A DNA stretch of 32,951 nucleotides from the IMG/VR virus record IMGVR_UViG_3300035688_000039, positions 1 through 32,951 of that record. The stretch is one strand, 5' to 3'. Numbering within the stretch: the first letter of the stretch is position 1; every line of letters starts with the position of its first letter. A model generated the notes under the pieces. It was not told the DNA's origin. It made no database searches and was given only the letters and a program-made list of their open reading frames with translations. Origin of the DNA: a virus. This document shows, piece by piece, positions 24,212 to 30,739 of the stretch. A program made the position numbers and the translations under genes.

Positions 24212-24370
24212 ATGACTCTCCTAATATTGGCAATTATAATCGGCATCTTACCTGCGGCGATCGCGCATGGTAAGGGTGGCAACTTTCTCTTATGGTGGAT
24301 CTTTGGTTCGGCGCTCTTCATCGTTGCGCTGCCTTGCGCAATCCTGAAGAAGCCTGATAATCCCGATTGA
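24212..24370 (+). CDS. Small two-span membrane protein of a widespread family
   Basis: Fifty-two residues from ATG 24212. The sequence pattern LAIIIGILPAAIAHGKGGNF, then LWWIFGSALFIVALPCAILK, matches a common small bacterial membrane protein (IGLIPAAIAxxKGxxFxxWWxxGxxLFIxALPHALL). Two membrane helices flank a short charged loop. The usual His of ALPHALL is Cys here. Its role in bacteria is unknown. Confidence 0.72.
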   Translation: MTLLILAIIIGILPAAIAHGKGGNFLLWWIFGSALFIVALPCAILKKPDNPD

Positions 24371-24381
24371 TAGACTTAATC

Positions 24382-25053
24382 ATGCCGAGTACGACAGAGA
24401 AACTTTGCGAATGTGGATGTGGGGCTAGATGTAATAACCGCTTTGCGCAAGGGCATAACCGGAAAAGTGGATCTTGGTCTCCGGAGATTCGTGCTAAGAT
24501 GAGTGCAAGTGCTATGGGCAAGCATAAGATATTTTCTCCGGAACATAGAGCAAAAATCAACGCAGCAATGAAATCAGCAGAAACAAGGGAGAAACTTAGC
24601 GTCATCAGGGAGCGCCTTTGGCAGAATTCTGATTTTCGTGCTCGTTGGGCGACTCGTAGAAGTTCCATGCTAAAAGTTAGATTTGCAAAGACTTTAAGAG
24701 ATTGGTGGAAGATCTATGGACAAGGTCCAGGCATTGGGCGAGAAGGTAAAGGGGTGCCAATCGGCAGTACACATCATGTCCAGGGTCGTATGTGTATCAA
24801 GACGAAAACTGGTTGGCGCTTTCGCGCACATGTGGCGATGGAACAAATGATTAGAAGACCGCTCCTATCAGGGGAAGTCATACACCATATCAATGGAATT
24901 ATCGATGATGACTGCCCAGATAATCTGGAACTTTTTGCGAGTCAAGCGGAACATACTAAACGGCACAAATCAGGAGCAACTTGGAAATGGAAAAGTAGAG
25001 GTTCTAATAGCTTTGATGAGAGGGGACTTTCCTTTTCTCATCAAAAGGGTTAA
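24382..25053 (+). CDS. HNH homing endonuclease with NUMOD3-type motifs (copy 2)
   Basis: A 223-residue protein from ATG 24382; TTG 24367 overlapping the previous stop is an alternative. Residues 8-26 carry Cys residues (CECGCGARC). Residues about 30-65 contain repeated NUMOD3-like DNA-contact motifs (SPEIRAKMSASAMGKHK, SPEHRAKINAAM). Residues about 135-195 are the HNH_3-type nuclease: FRAHVAMEQMIRRPLLSGE, VIHHINGIIDDDCPDNLELF, EHTKRH. NUMOD3 motifs are typical of free-standing homing endonucleases in phages. The nuclease half is paralogous to the protein at 15447-15743. Confidence 0.88.
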   Translation: MPSTTEKLCECGCGARCNNRFAQGHNRKSGSWSPEIRAKMSASAMGKHKIFSPEHRAKINAAMKSAETREKLSVIRERLWQNSDFRARWATRRSSMLKVRFAKTLRDWWKIYGQGPGIGREGKGVPIGSTHHVQGRMCIKTKTGWRFRAHVAMEQMIRRPLLSGEVIHHINGIIDDDCPDNLELFASQAEHTKRHKSGATWKWKSRGSNSFDERGLSFSHQKG

Positions 25054-25065
25054 AATTAGGTTACC

Positions 25066-25212
25066 ATGAAGACAACTGGGCAATTTACAATTGGGCTTTC
25101 CGCCGCCCCGCCGGACGGCGAGCCATTTAGACCGCTCCTGGACTTCGGGTGCCCAGCCTGTCTTCACCAGGAGCGGTCTTATTTATGTCCAAAATGGGAT
25201 GATTCCGAATGA
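25066..25212 (+). CDS. Small protein with CPAC motif (48 aa)
   Basis: ATG 25066 to TGA 25212, with TTAGG upstream and an ATGA overlap onto the next gene. The chain has APPDGEPFRPLLDFGCPACL and a second Cys at LCPKW, perhaps a degenerate zinc site. A perfect 13-bp inverted repeat lies inside it (25129-25141 with 25167-25179), so the region may work as RNA as well. Coding status moderate. Confidence 0.5.
   Translation: MKTTGQFTIGLSAAPPDGEPFRPLLDFGCPACLHQERSYLCPKWDDSE
25129..25179 (+). repeat. Perfect 13-bp inverted repeat (hairpin)
   Basis: AGACCGCTCCTGG (25129-25141) and CCAGGAGCGGTCT (25167-25179) are exact reverse complements with a 25-base spacer, followed by TATTT. It could be an attenuator-like hairpin between the HNH gene and the next gene, or an inverted repeat left by homing. 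Confidence 0.65.
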
Positions 25213-25415
25213 CCCATTTTCATGTACTCGGTTTCTTGCCAGCGGACAAATGGGGTCGGAGCACATCCCCAAGAACGCTAGCGACGACCAAGACTTTAGA
25301 CAAAGCCAGAATTGCCATCGGCAAGATGTCGCCAGAATATCACGGACCGGATGGGCCTGTCCAATGGGTAGAAGTCCAGATTCAAGAATGCTGTTGCATT
25401 GACGAATCACGATGA
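25209..25415 (+). CDS. Small FHVLGFLP-type protein, copy 2
   Basis: Sixty-eight residues, ATG 25209 overlapping the preceding stop and TGA overlapping the next ATG. It shares THFHVLGFLPxDKWGRSTSP, LATTKT and a WVEVQIQECCC end with the protein at 16020-16253; nucleotide similarity is also visible (GCACATCCCC, ACGACCAAGAC). The middle is one or two residues different in length. Role unknown; association with HNH genes is the only clue. Confidence 0.78.
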   Translation: MTHFHVLGFLPADKWGRSTSPRTLATTKTLDKARIAIGKMSPEYHGPDGPVQWVEVQIQECCCIDESR

Positions 25416-25705
25416 TTCTGATAGATAAACTTCGCCACTGCAAAAGCCGTACGCGATACTTAGCATGGTGCCATATGGTCAGTGATGAGAACGAAGAAGA
25501 ATTGCATTCCTTTGCCCACCAACTCGGATTGCGATACTCATGGTTCCAAGATGATGAAATATTCCCACATTATGATCTGGCTCCTAGCAAACGGCAACAA
25601 GCAATTCGGTTTGGAGCCATTTCTGTTAGCACCAGAGAACTCGTCAAGAGAATGAGAGACCGCTACCAGCGATCTTTTGTTGTATCCAAATTGGCCAGGG
25701 CTTAG
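25412..25705 (+). CDS. DUF4031-like protein
   Basis: Ninety-seven residues, ATG 25412 overlapping the previous stop (ATGA). The pattern LRHCKSRTRYLAWCHMVSDE, ELHSFAHQLGLRYSWFQ, PHYDLAPSKRQQAIRFGAIS matches the DUF4031 family of phage and bacterial proteins (W.HMxSD, AxxLGL, HYDLxxSKRxxAxxxGA). The function of that family is not established. The conserved His/Asp residues are present. Confidence 0.82.
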   Translation: MILIDKLRHCKSRTRYLAWCHMVSDENEEELHSFAHQLGLRYSWFQDDEIFPHYDLAPSKRQQAIRFGAISVSTRELVKRMRDRYQRSFVVSKLARA

Positions 25706-25893
25706 GTTCTGACCATTTTTGCCTGTTAGGGAGACAGTCGTCATTGCTCCCTAGTCTTTGACCCAGTGACCCACGCCGTGACTGGACAGGCTGCAATGAC
25801 TGCGTGGGCAGGCTCAACCCTCACTAAGAGACCCTGATCCCCACTCTGGGGAAGGGGGCAGGTCTAACCCTTCTAAGAGTACAAATTTGAAGA
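25706..25893 (+). ncRNA. Structured intergenic island with nested stems and a short direct repeat
   Basis: There is no credible gene in these 188 bases. GTCATTGC (25740-25747) pairs with GCAATGAC (25793-25800), extendable through CAGT/ACTG across a 3-base bulge. Inside it, CCAGT (25763-25767) pairs with ACTGG (25781-25785). TAGGGAG (25727-25733) can pair with CTCCCTA (25747-25753), and CCCACGC (25770-25776) with GCGTGGG (25802-25808), as alternatives. Then GCAGGCTCAACCCTCACTAA and GCAGGTCTAACCCTTCTAAG (25808 and 25858) form an imperfect direct repeat 50 bases apart. Possible small RNA or terminator; hand-folded. Confidence 0.4.
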
Positions 25894-26496
25894 ATGAAAA
25901 ATAAACAAAGAATTCTAAAACCTTATTATTGCAGAGGTTGTCAAAGTCGACTTGAAAAGAAATCTCGTTGGTGCAGTCCAGAATGTAGAAAAGAAACTCT
26001 CTTCTTGCAGGAAGCCTTCAAAAATAATCATTATGCTCCTGCTAAATTAAGAATGTTCGTCCTAAAGAGAGACAGATATCGTTGTCAATATTGCAAACGT
26101 GAAGTCACTTATGAAAATGCCAATATTGATCATGTTGTTCCATGGCCTAAAGGCAAGACTGTCCCTCAGAATCTTGTTTCATGCTGCCAAGATTGCAACA
26201 AACCCAAGTTCAATCATCCTGGGTTGAAATTAGGAAGAAGACGCGGGCAATTGCGTCTACGAATTAAGAAATCTTCCATGCGCAACAAGAATAGTATTCA
26301 ACCCTATCTAAAAACTCTTTTGGTCGAACGTCCTGAACTCGCAGGGTTTTTACAGCAAGGCCCAAGCAATCCTCCATCACGCAATGGTAAAGGACTAAGA
26401 CAACTTATTGAGGAACAAATAAAAGACATGGAGCGATCTGGTTGCGAATACGCGCAGATAAGATCGATAAAGAAAGTTCTTCGCCAATTGGGATGA
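25894..26496 (+). CDS. McrA-type HNH endonuclease
   Basis: A 200-residue protein from ATG 25894 after TTTGAAGA. It begins with a zinc ribbon (CRGCQSRLEKKSRWCSPEC). Residues about 55-110 are a classic HNH nuclease: LKRDRYRCQYCKREVTYENA, IDHVVPWPKGKTVPQNLVSC, CQDCNKPK. The two extra CxxC pairs bind the structural zinc. The Lys/Arg-rich C-terminal part probably contacts DNA. This family includes homing and defence-type nucleases; context does not decide. Unrelated in detail to the other two HNH genes. Confidence 0.9.
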   Translation: MKNKQRILKPYYCRGCQSRLEKKSRWCSPECRKETLFLQEAFKNNHYAPAKLRMFVLKRDRYRCQYCKREVTYENANIDHVVPWPKGKTVPQNLVSCCQDCNKPKFNHPGLKLGRRRGQLRLRIKKSSMRNKNSIQPYLKTLLVERPELAGFLQQGPSNPPSRNGKGLRQLIEEQIKDMERSGCEYAQIRSIKKVLRQLG

Positions 26497-26762
26497 ACAT
26501 TGAACGTGGAACGAAAGTCAAAATCAAATCTTCTAAAGCAATTCCCAAATGGGCCAGAGGGAAAGAAGGAATTATCTGCCATCAGACTAGAGAAGGTGGA
26601 AGAATTGGCAAACGATGGCAAGGAGAGGAATCTCCAGAACCAGGAATATGGACTATAGAAGTTTCTCGTCCAGAACTCCGTGGTGGTTATGCACTTGTCT
26701 CTCTGCATGAGAAATATCTCAAAGTTTTGAGCTCTCCAAAGGAACTTGCTCCAACGATGTAA
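26493..26762 (+). CDS. Small SH3/KOW-like hypothetical protein
   Basis: Eighty-nine residues from ATG 26493 (ATGA overlap with the HNH gene). The pattern RGTKVKIKSSKAIPKWARGK, EGIICHQT, then WTIEVSRPELRGGYALVSLH resembles small KOW/SH3-like barrels that bind RNA, DNA or proteins. No certain family. Confidence 0.65.
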   Translation: MNIERGTKVKIKSSKAIPKWARGKEGIICHQTREGGRIGKRWQGEESPEPGIWTIEVSRPELRGGYALVSLHEKYLKVLSSPKELAPTM

Positions 26763-26789
26763 TAGGTGGAGGAAACAAGAAGATCAATT

Positions 26790-26945
26790 ATGTCCCAGAA
26801 TTGGAAAGGAATTGATCCAGGTCATTCTGTCGATGGTTCTTATATACCGAAGAACCAGACATTGGTACAGAAAGGATTAGATTTGCTAGAGGAGAAGCGA
26901 AGAAGAACACTTTGGGAGAAATTACTTCTATGGCGGCATAGATAA
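26790..26945 (+). CDS. Small hypothetical protein (51 aa)
   Basis: ATG 26790 with GGTGGAGGAAACAAG upstream; TAA shares a base with the next ATG. The N-terminal half is polar, the C-terminal half a basic amphipathic helix (LEEKRRRTLWEKLLLWRHR). Unknown function. Confidence 0.55.
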   Translation: MSQNWKGIDPGHSVDGSYIPKNQTLVQKGLDLLEEKRRRTLWEKLLLWRHR

Positions 26946-27022
26946 TGAAGCCTGAATTACTTTCTGTCGGCGAGATTCGGGCCAGTATTCGTTATTACGA
27001 AGTCTTTGTACACAGGGATTAG
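26945..27022 (+). CDS. Mini-gene of 25 codons
   Basis: ATG 26945 lies in the preceding stop (TAATG) and TAG 27020-27022 ends two bases before the next ATG. The peptide contains PELLSVGEIRASIRYYEVFV, plausible for a strand-helix fragment. It may serve mainly to couple translation of its neighbours. Confidence 0.38.
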   Translation: MKPELLSVGEIRASIRYYEVFVHRD

Positions 27023-27024
27023 AG

Positions 27025-27297
27025 ATGATGTTAAGCAAGAGGGTTAGAAACTATCTTTATGATGCAAGGATTAGAAATCATCCTGTGTGTTGTGTGCGTG
27101 AGGGCAAAGCTCTACGAGAGGATATGGGCTACTTTCACCAGGGGCCATGTCACATGGTCCTAACCAACGGGCAGAACTGTAAAGCATGGTTTTGTCCTCT
27201 CTGTGGTATGTCATACCCAGATGATAGGATCGAAGGTTTGCTGGGTAGCCGGCCTTGCCCGGATTGTGGGCGTATGCGCGACGCAGAGATTAGATGA
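27025..27297 (+). CDS. Small zinc-ribbon protein
   Basis: Ninety residues from ATG 27025 (a second in-frame ATG follows at once). CPLCG at about 57-61 and CPDCG at about 78-82 form a zinc ribbon; a CC pair and C/H residues at 22-42 may form a second site. ATGA overlap with the next gene. Function unknown. Confidence 0.66.
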   Translation: MMLSKRVRNYLYDARIRNHPVCCVREGKALREDMGYFHQGPCHMVLTNGQNCKAWFCPLCGMSYPDDRIEGLLGSRPCPDCGRMRDAEIR

Positions 27298-27494
27298 ACG
27301 CGCAACCCGAGGTTTTGGAGGCATTAGAGGATCTTTGCCAATCTGTGCTCGAGTATATTGTTGAAGTAGATGCGCTTATGATCGGTCCTGCCAATTATGA
27401 GCGAGGTAGACAATTGGGCACATTGATTAACAAACTTTCAGAAGCTTTAGCAGAATCCGAGTGCGCAATCAAAAAGGCGAAGCAAAGAGTCTGA
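27294..27494 (+). CDS. Small helical hypothetical protein
   Basis: Sixty-six residues, ATG 27294 overlapping the preceding stop. Two or three helices with acidic surface (LEALEDLCQSVLEYIVEVDA, then LINKLSEALAESECAIKKAK). Precedes the SNF2 helicase by ten bases. Confidence 0.62.
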   Translation: MNAQPEVLEALEDLCQSVLEYIVEVDALMIGPANYERGRQLGTLINKLSEALAESECAIKKAKQRV

Positions 27495-27504
27495 AGTTTT
27501 TGGG

Positions 27505-29217
27505 ATGATGAATTCGCAACTCCTCCTCGACGTTCATGGCGAACAAGGCTTCTGTCTAACCTTCCCTTACAGCGAGGCTACGGTCAAGGCAGTCAAACAA
27601 TGCCCAGGATTCTTCTGGGACAAGTCCTCTCGTGCATGGTTGGCCACAGGACCAGAAGTTGTGCTAGACCTCGAGCGTTATCATTTTATCTATCAATCTA
27701 CTCCTGCGGCGCGAGAGCGAGAAGCTCAATTTCGCCAGCAGCTACACAAGATCCTGGAAGTCAAATATCAGAATCTGAATGGTGCACAATATGGCTTCCA
27801 GAAGGTAGGCAGTGAGGTTCTGGCGCTCCAAGGCAAAGGAATTTTGGGAGATTCTATGGGCCTTGGAAAATCTAAGGAGGCATTAGATGCAGCCTTTGTA
27901 ATCAAGGCTGCTGATATTCTAATATTGGCTCCAAAAACTTTGCTCTGGAATTGGCTGGCCGAGATCGAAAAATGGGGATATTTGGATTGTTGGGTTCCCT
28001 TTATTGTACCCGACAACAAACGCAAGGATATGTGGCAAGACTTTGATGCTCATGGCGAATGTGGTCGCATAGTTCTTGCCAATTATGAGAAGACTATTCT
28101 TCAGGACTGGCCTTTTGATCGAAAATGGGATGTTCTTGTATTGGATGAAGTTACGAAATGTAAGAATACACAGACCAAGACCTGGAGACGGGTACAACGG
28201 ATTGTGCAGACTTCTGATAATGTCTGGGCTCTGACAGGCACTCCTCTGGAAATGCGCCTAGAAGAACTCTGGGGTATTATGAGTTTGCTTCGACCAACGA
28301 TTCTTGGCAGTTTTAGTCGTTTTCGGGATCAGCACTTGATACTAGACTTCTGGGGCAACGTAATAGGCTCCAAGAATCATGAATTGCTGCGAGAGAGAAT
28401 AGCGCCATGGCTACTCCGGCGCACTAAGGCTGAGGTTGCATCCTATCTGCCTCCAAAACTCTATAACGAGATATGGATCGATCTCTCGCCAGAGGAGCGA
28501 GAGGAGTATGAGAAGATCAAGCGGGCTTTCCTCCTCTGGCTCGCAGAGCATGGCCGATCTGCATCAGAAGCCAATGTCCTCACACAATTACTTCGTCTGC
28601 AACAATTTACTAGCTCGCCGGCTCTTTTGGCAACGCCCGAAGGGAGCGATCAGACGGTTTTCTCGGGTGGGCCTGTGGGGTTCATTAGCCAGAAGGATAA
28701 CAATTTCCACGGCTCCAAGCTGGAAGCTCTGAGGGAATTGTTGGCAGAATGGGAAGGGCGAGCAGTTGTCTTCACACGCTTTGCTAAGATGGCAGAATTG
28801 CTCGTGAAAGAACTCGAGCTACCGGAGGAAGCCATCATCGCAGGATATGTACCGGCAGAGGAGAGAGTGCCGAGGATAGAAGCATTCAACAGAGGAGAAT
28901 TAGGCAAGGTACTTGCCAGCACGGATGCTGGAGCTTTCGGCCTGAACATTACAGGTGCAGATATGATCTGCCACCTAGATATGCTTTGGAATCCTTCTCG
29001 CATGGTGCAACGTGAGGACAGATTGCACAGGATTGGTCAAGAACGGCCAGTCAACGTAGTGAAATTATTGTGCAAGGGCACTATCGATGTCGGTATGAAT
29101 AAGATACTCGCAAAGCGAGAGATGTTATTTGACGATGTGATAAATCGCGCAGCGACAGAAGAGCGAGCACGATGGTCAGAAGCACAGTTGCGGAGATTGG
29201 TAGATGGTTCTGATTAA
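27505..29217 (+). CDS. SNF2-family DEAD-like helicase/ATPase
   Basis: A 570-residue protein from ATG 27505 (ATG 27508 possible). Residues 1-60 are a small N-terminal domain (LTFPYSEATVKAVKQCPGFF, then W..KSSRAWLATGP pattern) like the HARP-type module found before such helicases. Helicase motifs follow: I GDSMGLGKS (115-123, where Ser replaces the usual Thr and DS replaces DE), II LDEVTK (Asp214-Glu215), III LTGTP (243-247), V TDAGAFGLNI and VI QREDRLHRIGQ (502-512). SNF2 enzymes translocate on duplex DNA; phage versions sit in replication or recombination modules, as here before DnaB and primase genes. Its end overlaps the next gene by 14 bases. Confidence 0.93.
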   Translation: MMNSQLLLDVHGEQGFCLTFPYSEATVKAVKQCPGFFWDKSSRAWLATGPEVVLDLERYHFIYQSTPAAREREAQFRQQLHKILEVKYQNLNGAQYGFQKVGSEVLALQGKGILGDSMGLGKSKEALDAAFVIKAADILILAPKTLLWNWLAEIEKWGYLDCWVPFIVPDNKRKDMWQDFDAHGECGRIVLANYEKTILQDWPFDRKWDVLVLDEVTKCKNTQTKTWRRVQRIVQTSDNVWALTGTPLEMRLEELWGIMSLLRPTILGSFSRFRDQHLILDFWGNVIGSKNHELLRERIAPWLLRRTKAEVASYLPPKLYNEIWIDLSPEEREEYEKIKRAFLLWLAEHGRSASEANVLTQLLRLQQFTSSPALLATPEGSDQTVFSGGPVGFISQKDNNFHGSKLEALRELLAEWEGRAVVFTRFAKMAELLVKELELPEEAIIAGYVPAEERVPRIEAFNRGELGKVLASTDAGAFGLNITGADMICHLDMLWNPSRMVQREDRLHRIGQERPVNVVKLLCKGTIDVGMNKILAKREMLFDDVINRAATEERARWSEAQLRRLVDGSD

Positions 29218-29728
29218 TTATTGGATCGAGGGTGATTTCCCTTTTGCTATAACGAAGCATGATAAACTCGGCTCCTTATGCGGCTATATTGGTGTGCCAT
29301 CCTCGCATCCTTGGTATGGGAAGCGCTATGATGATATTAGTGCAGAAGTCCATGGTGGCCTGACATTCTCGCATCATCAGAACTGGGGCCATCCGGCTGA
29401 GATAGCGATGCTGGAAGTCAAGATAGAAGAGTACGCGAAGATGGGTCCTCCTATTTCAGACTTCCCACGCAGGCTGTTGGTACATGAGCAGGAACATGCA
29501 GGCGAAGACAGCGAATATCCGACCAAGACAGGGCAGGATATATGGTGGTTCGGGTTTGATTGTGCTCATGCTTGGGATCTGGTTCCAGGGATAAGTGGAA
29601 TTTCCCAGAAGGGTATGTACCGTGATGAGGAATATGTGCGAGAAGAATTAAGGAAATTGGCAGGGCAAGCAGCGGTAGTATGCCAGATACTCCAGATTTT
29701 GGAAGAACAAGCAGTTGAAAACATTTAA
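29204..29728 (+). CDS. Conserved phage hypothetical protein (WWFGFDCAHA family)
   Basis: A 174-residue protein from ATG 29204. Landmarks CGYIGVPSSHPWYGKRYDDI, VHGGLTFS and IWWFGFDCAHAWDLVP, with YRDEEYVREELRKLA near the end, match a widespread phage protein of unknown function. The conserved His, Asp and Cys positions suggest a metal or catalytic site, but no activity is established. It is kept within the replication module, downstream of the helicase. Confidence 0.82.
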   Translation: MVLINYWIEGDFPFAITKHDKLGSLCGYIGVPSSHPWYGKRYDDISAEVHGGLTFSHHQNWGHPAEIAMLEVKIEEYAKMGPPISDFPRRLLVHEQEHAGEDSEYPTKTGQDIWWFGFDCAHAWDLVPGISGISQKGMYRDEEYVREELRKLAGQAAVVCQILQILEEQAVENI

Positions 29729-29743
29729 GATCGAGCCAGAGCA

Positions 29744-29914
29744 ATGAATCTAACAAGTCTGCTATTTAGAAGTGCACGACTCTCGGCTGATGTTAAAGCT
29801 TTAACGAGCGGAAGTCCTCGTCGCATGGTGCGACGAGGCAAGAACAAGATTATTGGTAGAGTTCTTGCGAGAGCAGGAATCTGGAGAAAACTTTGGGGGA
29901 TGAAGGTAGATTGA
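29744..29914 (+). CDS. Small basic phage protein (56 aa)
   Basis: ATG 29744 to TGA 29914. The sequence pattern LLFRSARLSADVKALTSGSP, RRMVRRGKNKIIGRVLARAG, WRKLWG resembles a common small basic phage protein (LRxSAxxxDxxAxxxGPxxxxRRxxRK...GRxxxR) of unknown function. The ribosome site is weak (GAGCCAGAGCA). A structured non-coding stretch follows directly. Confidence 0.6.
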   Translation: MNLTSLLFRSARLSADVKALTSGSPRRMVRRGKNKIIGRVLARAGIWRKLWGMKVD

Positions 29915-30259
29915 TACCACGCGATCTGCCTTTAGCTAGTTGCCTGCAGGGATGCAGGAGGCGAAGGGTTCGCCCCTCGCCTGGGGGACTGAATGAGACG
30001 ATGGCCTCAGTGGAACGAGAGAATCTTGAGCAAGCCGGTAGACGAATTCAGTCTCCCAGGCGGTGGATGAGTCGCCAAGCGAAGACTGCGAGGAATTCAA
30101 TTGTTGGCTAGATTGCCTCGTAAGACGATGTGCAGGCCAGATGGCTTATTCACCGTGTATGATCCTGGCGAGGCGGGAGAGTCTGGGTGAAATCTCGTGT
30201 GTTCCCCGTCCAATGTGCAACCCAGCGCAGAATTTGGGTTCCTTGCCAGGGTCTCTCTA
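29915..30259 (+). ncRNA. Candidate structured RNA of about 300 bases with CsrA-site-like hairpin
   Basis: There is no convincing gene here. CCTGCA (29943-29948) and TGCAGG (29953-29958) close a GGGA tetraloop. AGGCGA-GGG (29959-29968) and CCC-TCGCCT (29973-29982) close TTCG with an A-C mismatch. The segment 29977-29994 pairs with 30046-30063 over 18 positions with two G-U pairs, sharing bases with the previous stem, so the two are alternatives. Further arms are GGCG/CGCC (30059-30076), TGCGAGG/CCTCGTA (30087-30122), GCCAG/CTGGC (30136-30169), TTCACC/GGTGAA (30149-30191) and AACCCA/TGGGTT (30219-30240). No match to tRNA, tmRNA, RNase P or SRP RNA was recognised. Confidence 0.55.
29943..29958 (+). 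promoter_or_regulatory. Hairpin matching the CsrA/RsmA target consensus
   Basis: CCTGCA-GGGA-TGCAGG presents GGA in a tetraloop. GCAGGGATGC matches eight of ten positions of the selected CsrA core ACARGGAUGU, including CA before and UG after RGGA, which pair in that consensus as they do here. The phage encodes a CsrA homologue at 15192. Binding is inferred. Confidence 0.45.
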
Positions 30260-30715
30260 ATGCCTAAAAAGAACATTTCAGAATTAACAGCAGTTGACCT
30301 TGTCCCTCTCTTTAAGTCCATCTGTGGAGGTAATGTTGTTCTTGGCAGAGATGCTAGGCTGTTTAGGAAGTTCATGGATGAAGAGGGTATCGAGCCGAGC
30401 CAGGTGCTGCTTGGTTTCTATCTCCAGAAGGAAAAGTCATGGTCTAATCCTTCAGTGTTTCTACATGCATTTGAGGATTGGATCGAGAGAGATCAACTTA
30501 TCGCAGAGGCACTGCTTTGCTCTGTAATGAATGCCGTGAAGTTGCCGAATTGTTATTGGACATATCGAGATCTGCTGCCAGAGAATTGGCTAGATGCCAG
30601 GGCAACGTCGGCTCTGCCACGAGTTAGAGAAGAGTTAACAGAATGGGTAAAGAATCAACTTGCAGGAGTGCAGGCGCAGGTAGGAAGAGGAGCCTTCCAA
30701 AGTCGTGGAAATTGA
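30260..30715 (+). CDS. Hypothetical protein in the replication module
   Basis: A 151-residue protein. ATG 30260 (MPKKNISELTAVDLVPLFKS) is chosen; the frame is open to 30197 but that part lies in the structured stretch. All-helical pattern with ICGGNVVLGRDARLFRKFMD, FLHAFEDWIERDQLIAEALL and a C-terminal linker. Being directly upstream of a DnaB-like helicase, it might be a helicase loader or accessory protein, but no ATPase motif is present and no family is recognised. Confidence 0.68.
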   Translation: MPKKNISELTAVDLVPLFKSICGGNVVLGRDARLFRKFMDEEGIEPSQVLLGFYLQKEKSWSNPSVFLHAFEDWIERDQLIAEALLCSVMNAVKLPNCYWTYRDLLPENWLDARATSALPRVREELTEWVKNQLAGVQAQVGRGAFQSRGN

Positions 30716-30739
30716 CGATGTAGTGATTGGAGGCTTCTG

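Noticed and set aside
24183-24215. Ten-codon frame with ATGA overlap onto the membrane protein
   Set aside because: Too short to support, and without a consensus ribosome site directly before it.
29959-29982. TTCG-containing hairpin considered as a tRNA T-arm
   Set aside because: The loop is four bases, not seven, and no acceptor, D or anticodon arms fit around it.
30061-30090. Hammerhead-like core (GGATGAG...GCGAAGAC)
   Set aside because: It has an extra base in the CUGAUGA element, GAAGAC instead of GAAAC, and no proper stem I or III, so the catalytic core is not met.
29893-30111. 72-codon frame across the structured stretch
   Set aside because: No ribosome site, starts inside the previous gene, Arg-rich composition typical of a non-coding GC-rich region.
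29915-30259. CsrB-type sponge RNA
   Set aside because: Only about seven GGA words were counted in 345 bases, close to chance, and few are in loops; only the hairpin at 29943 is kept as a possible site.
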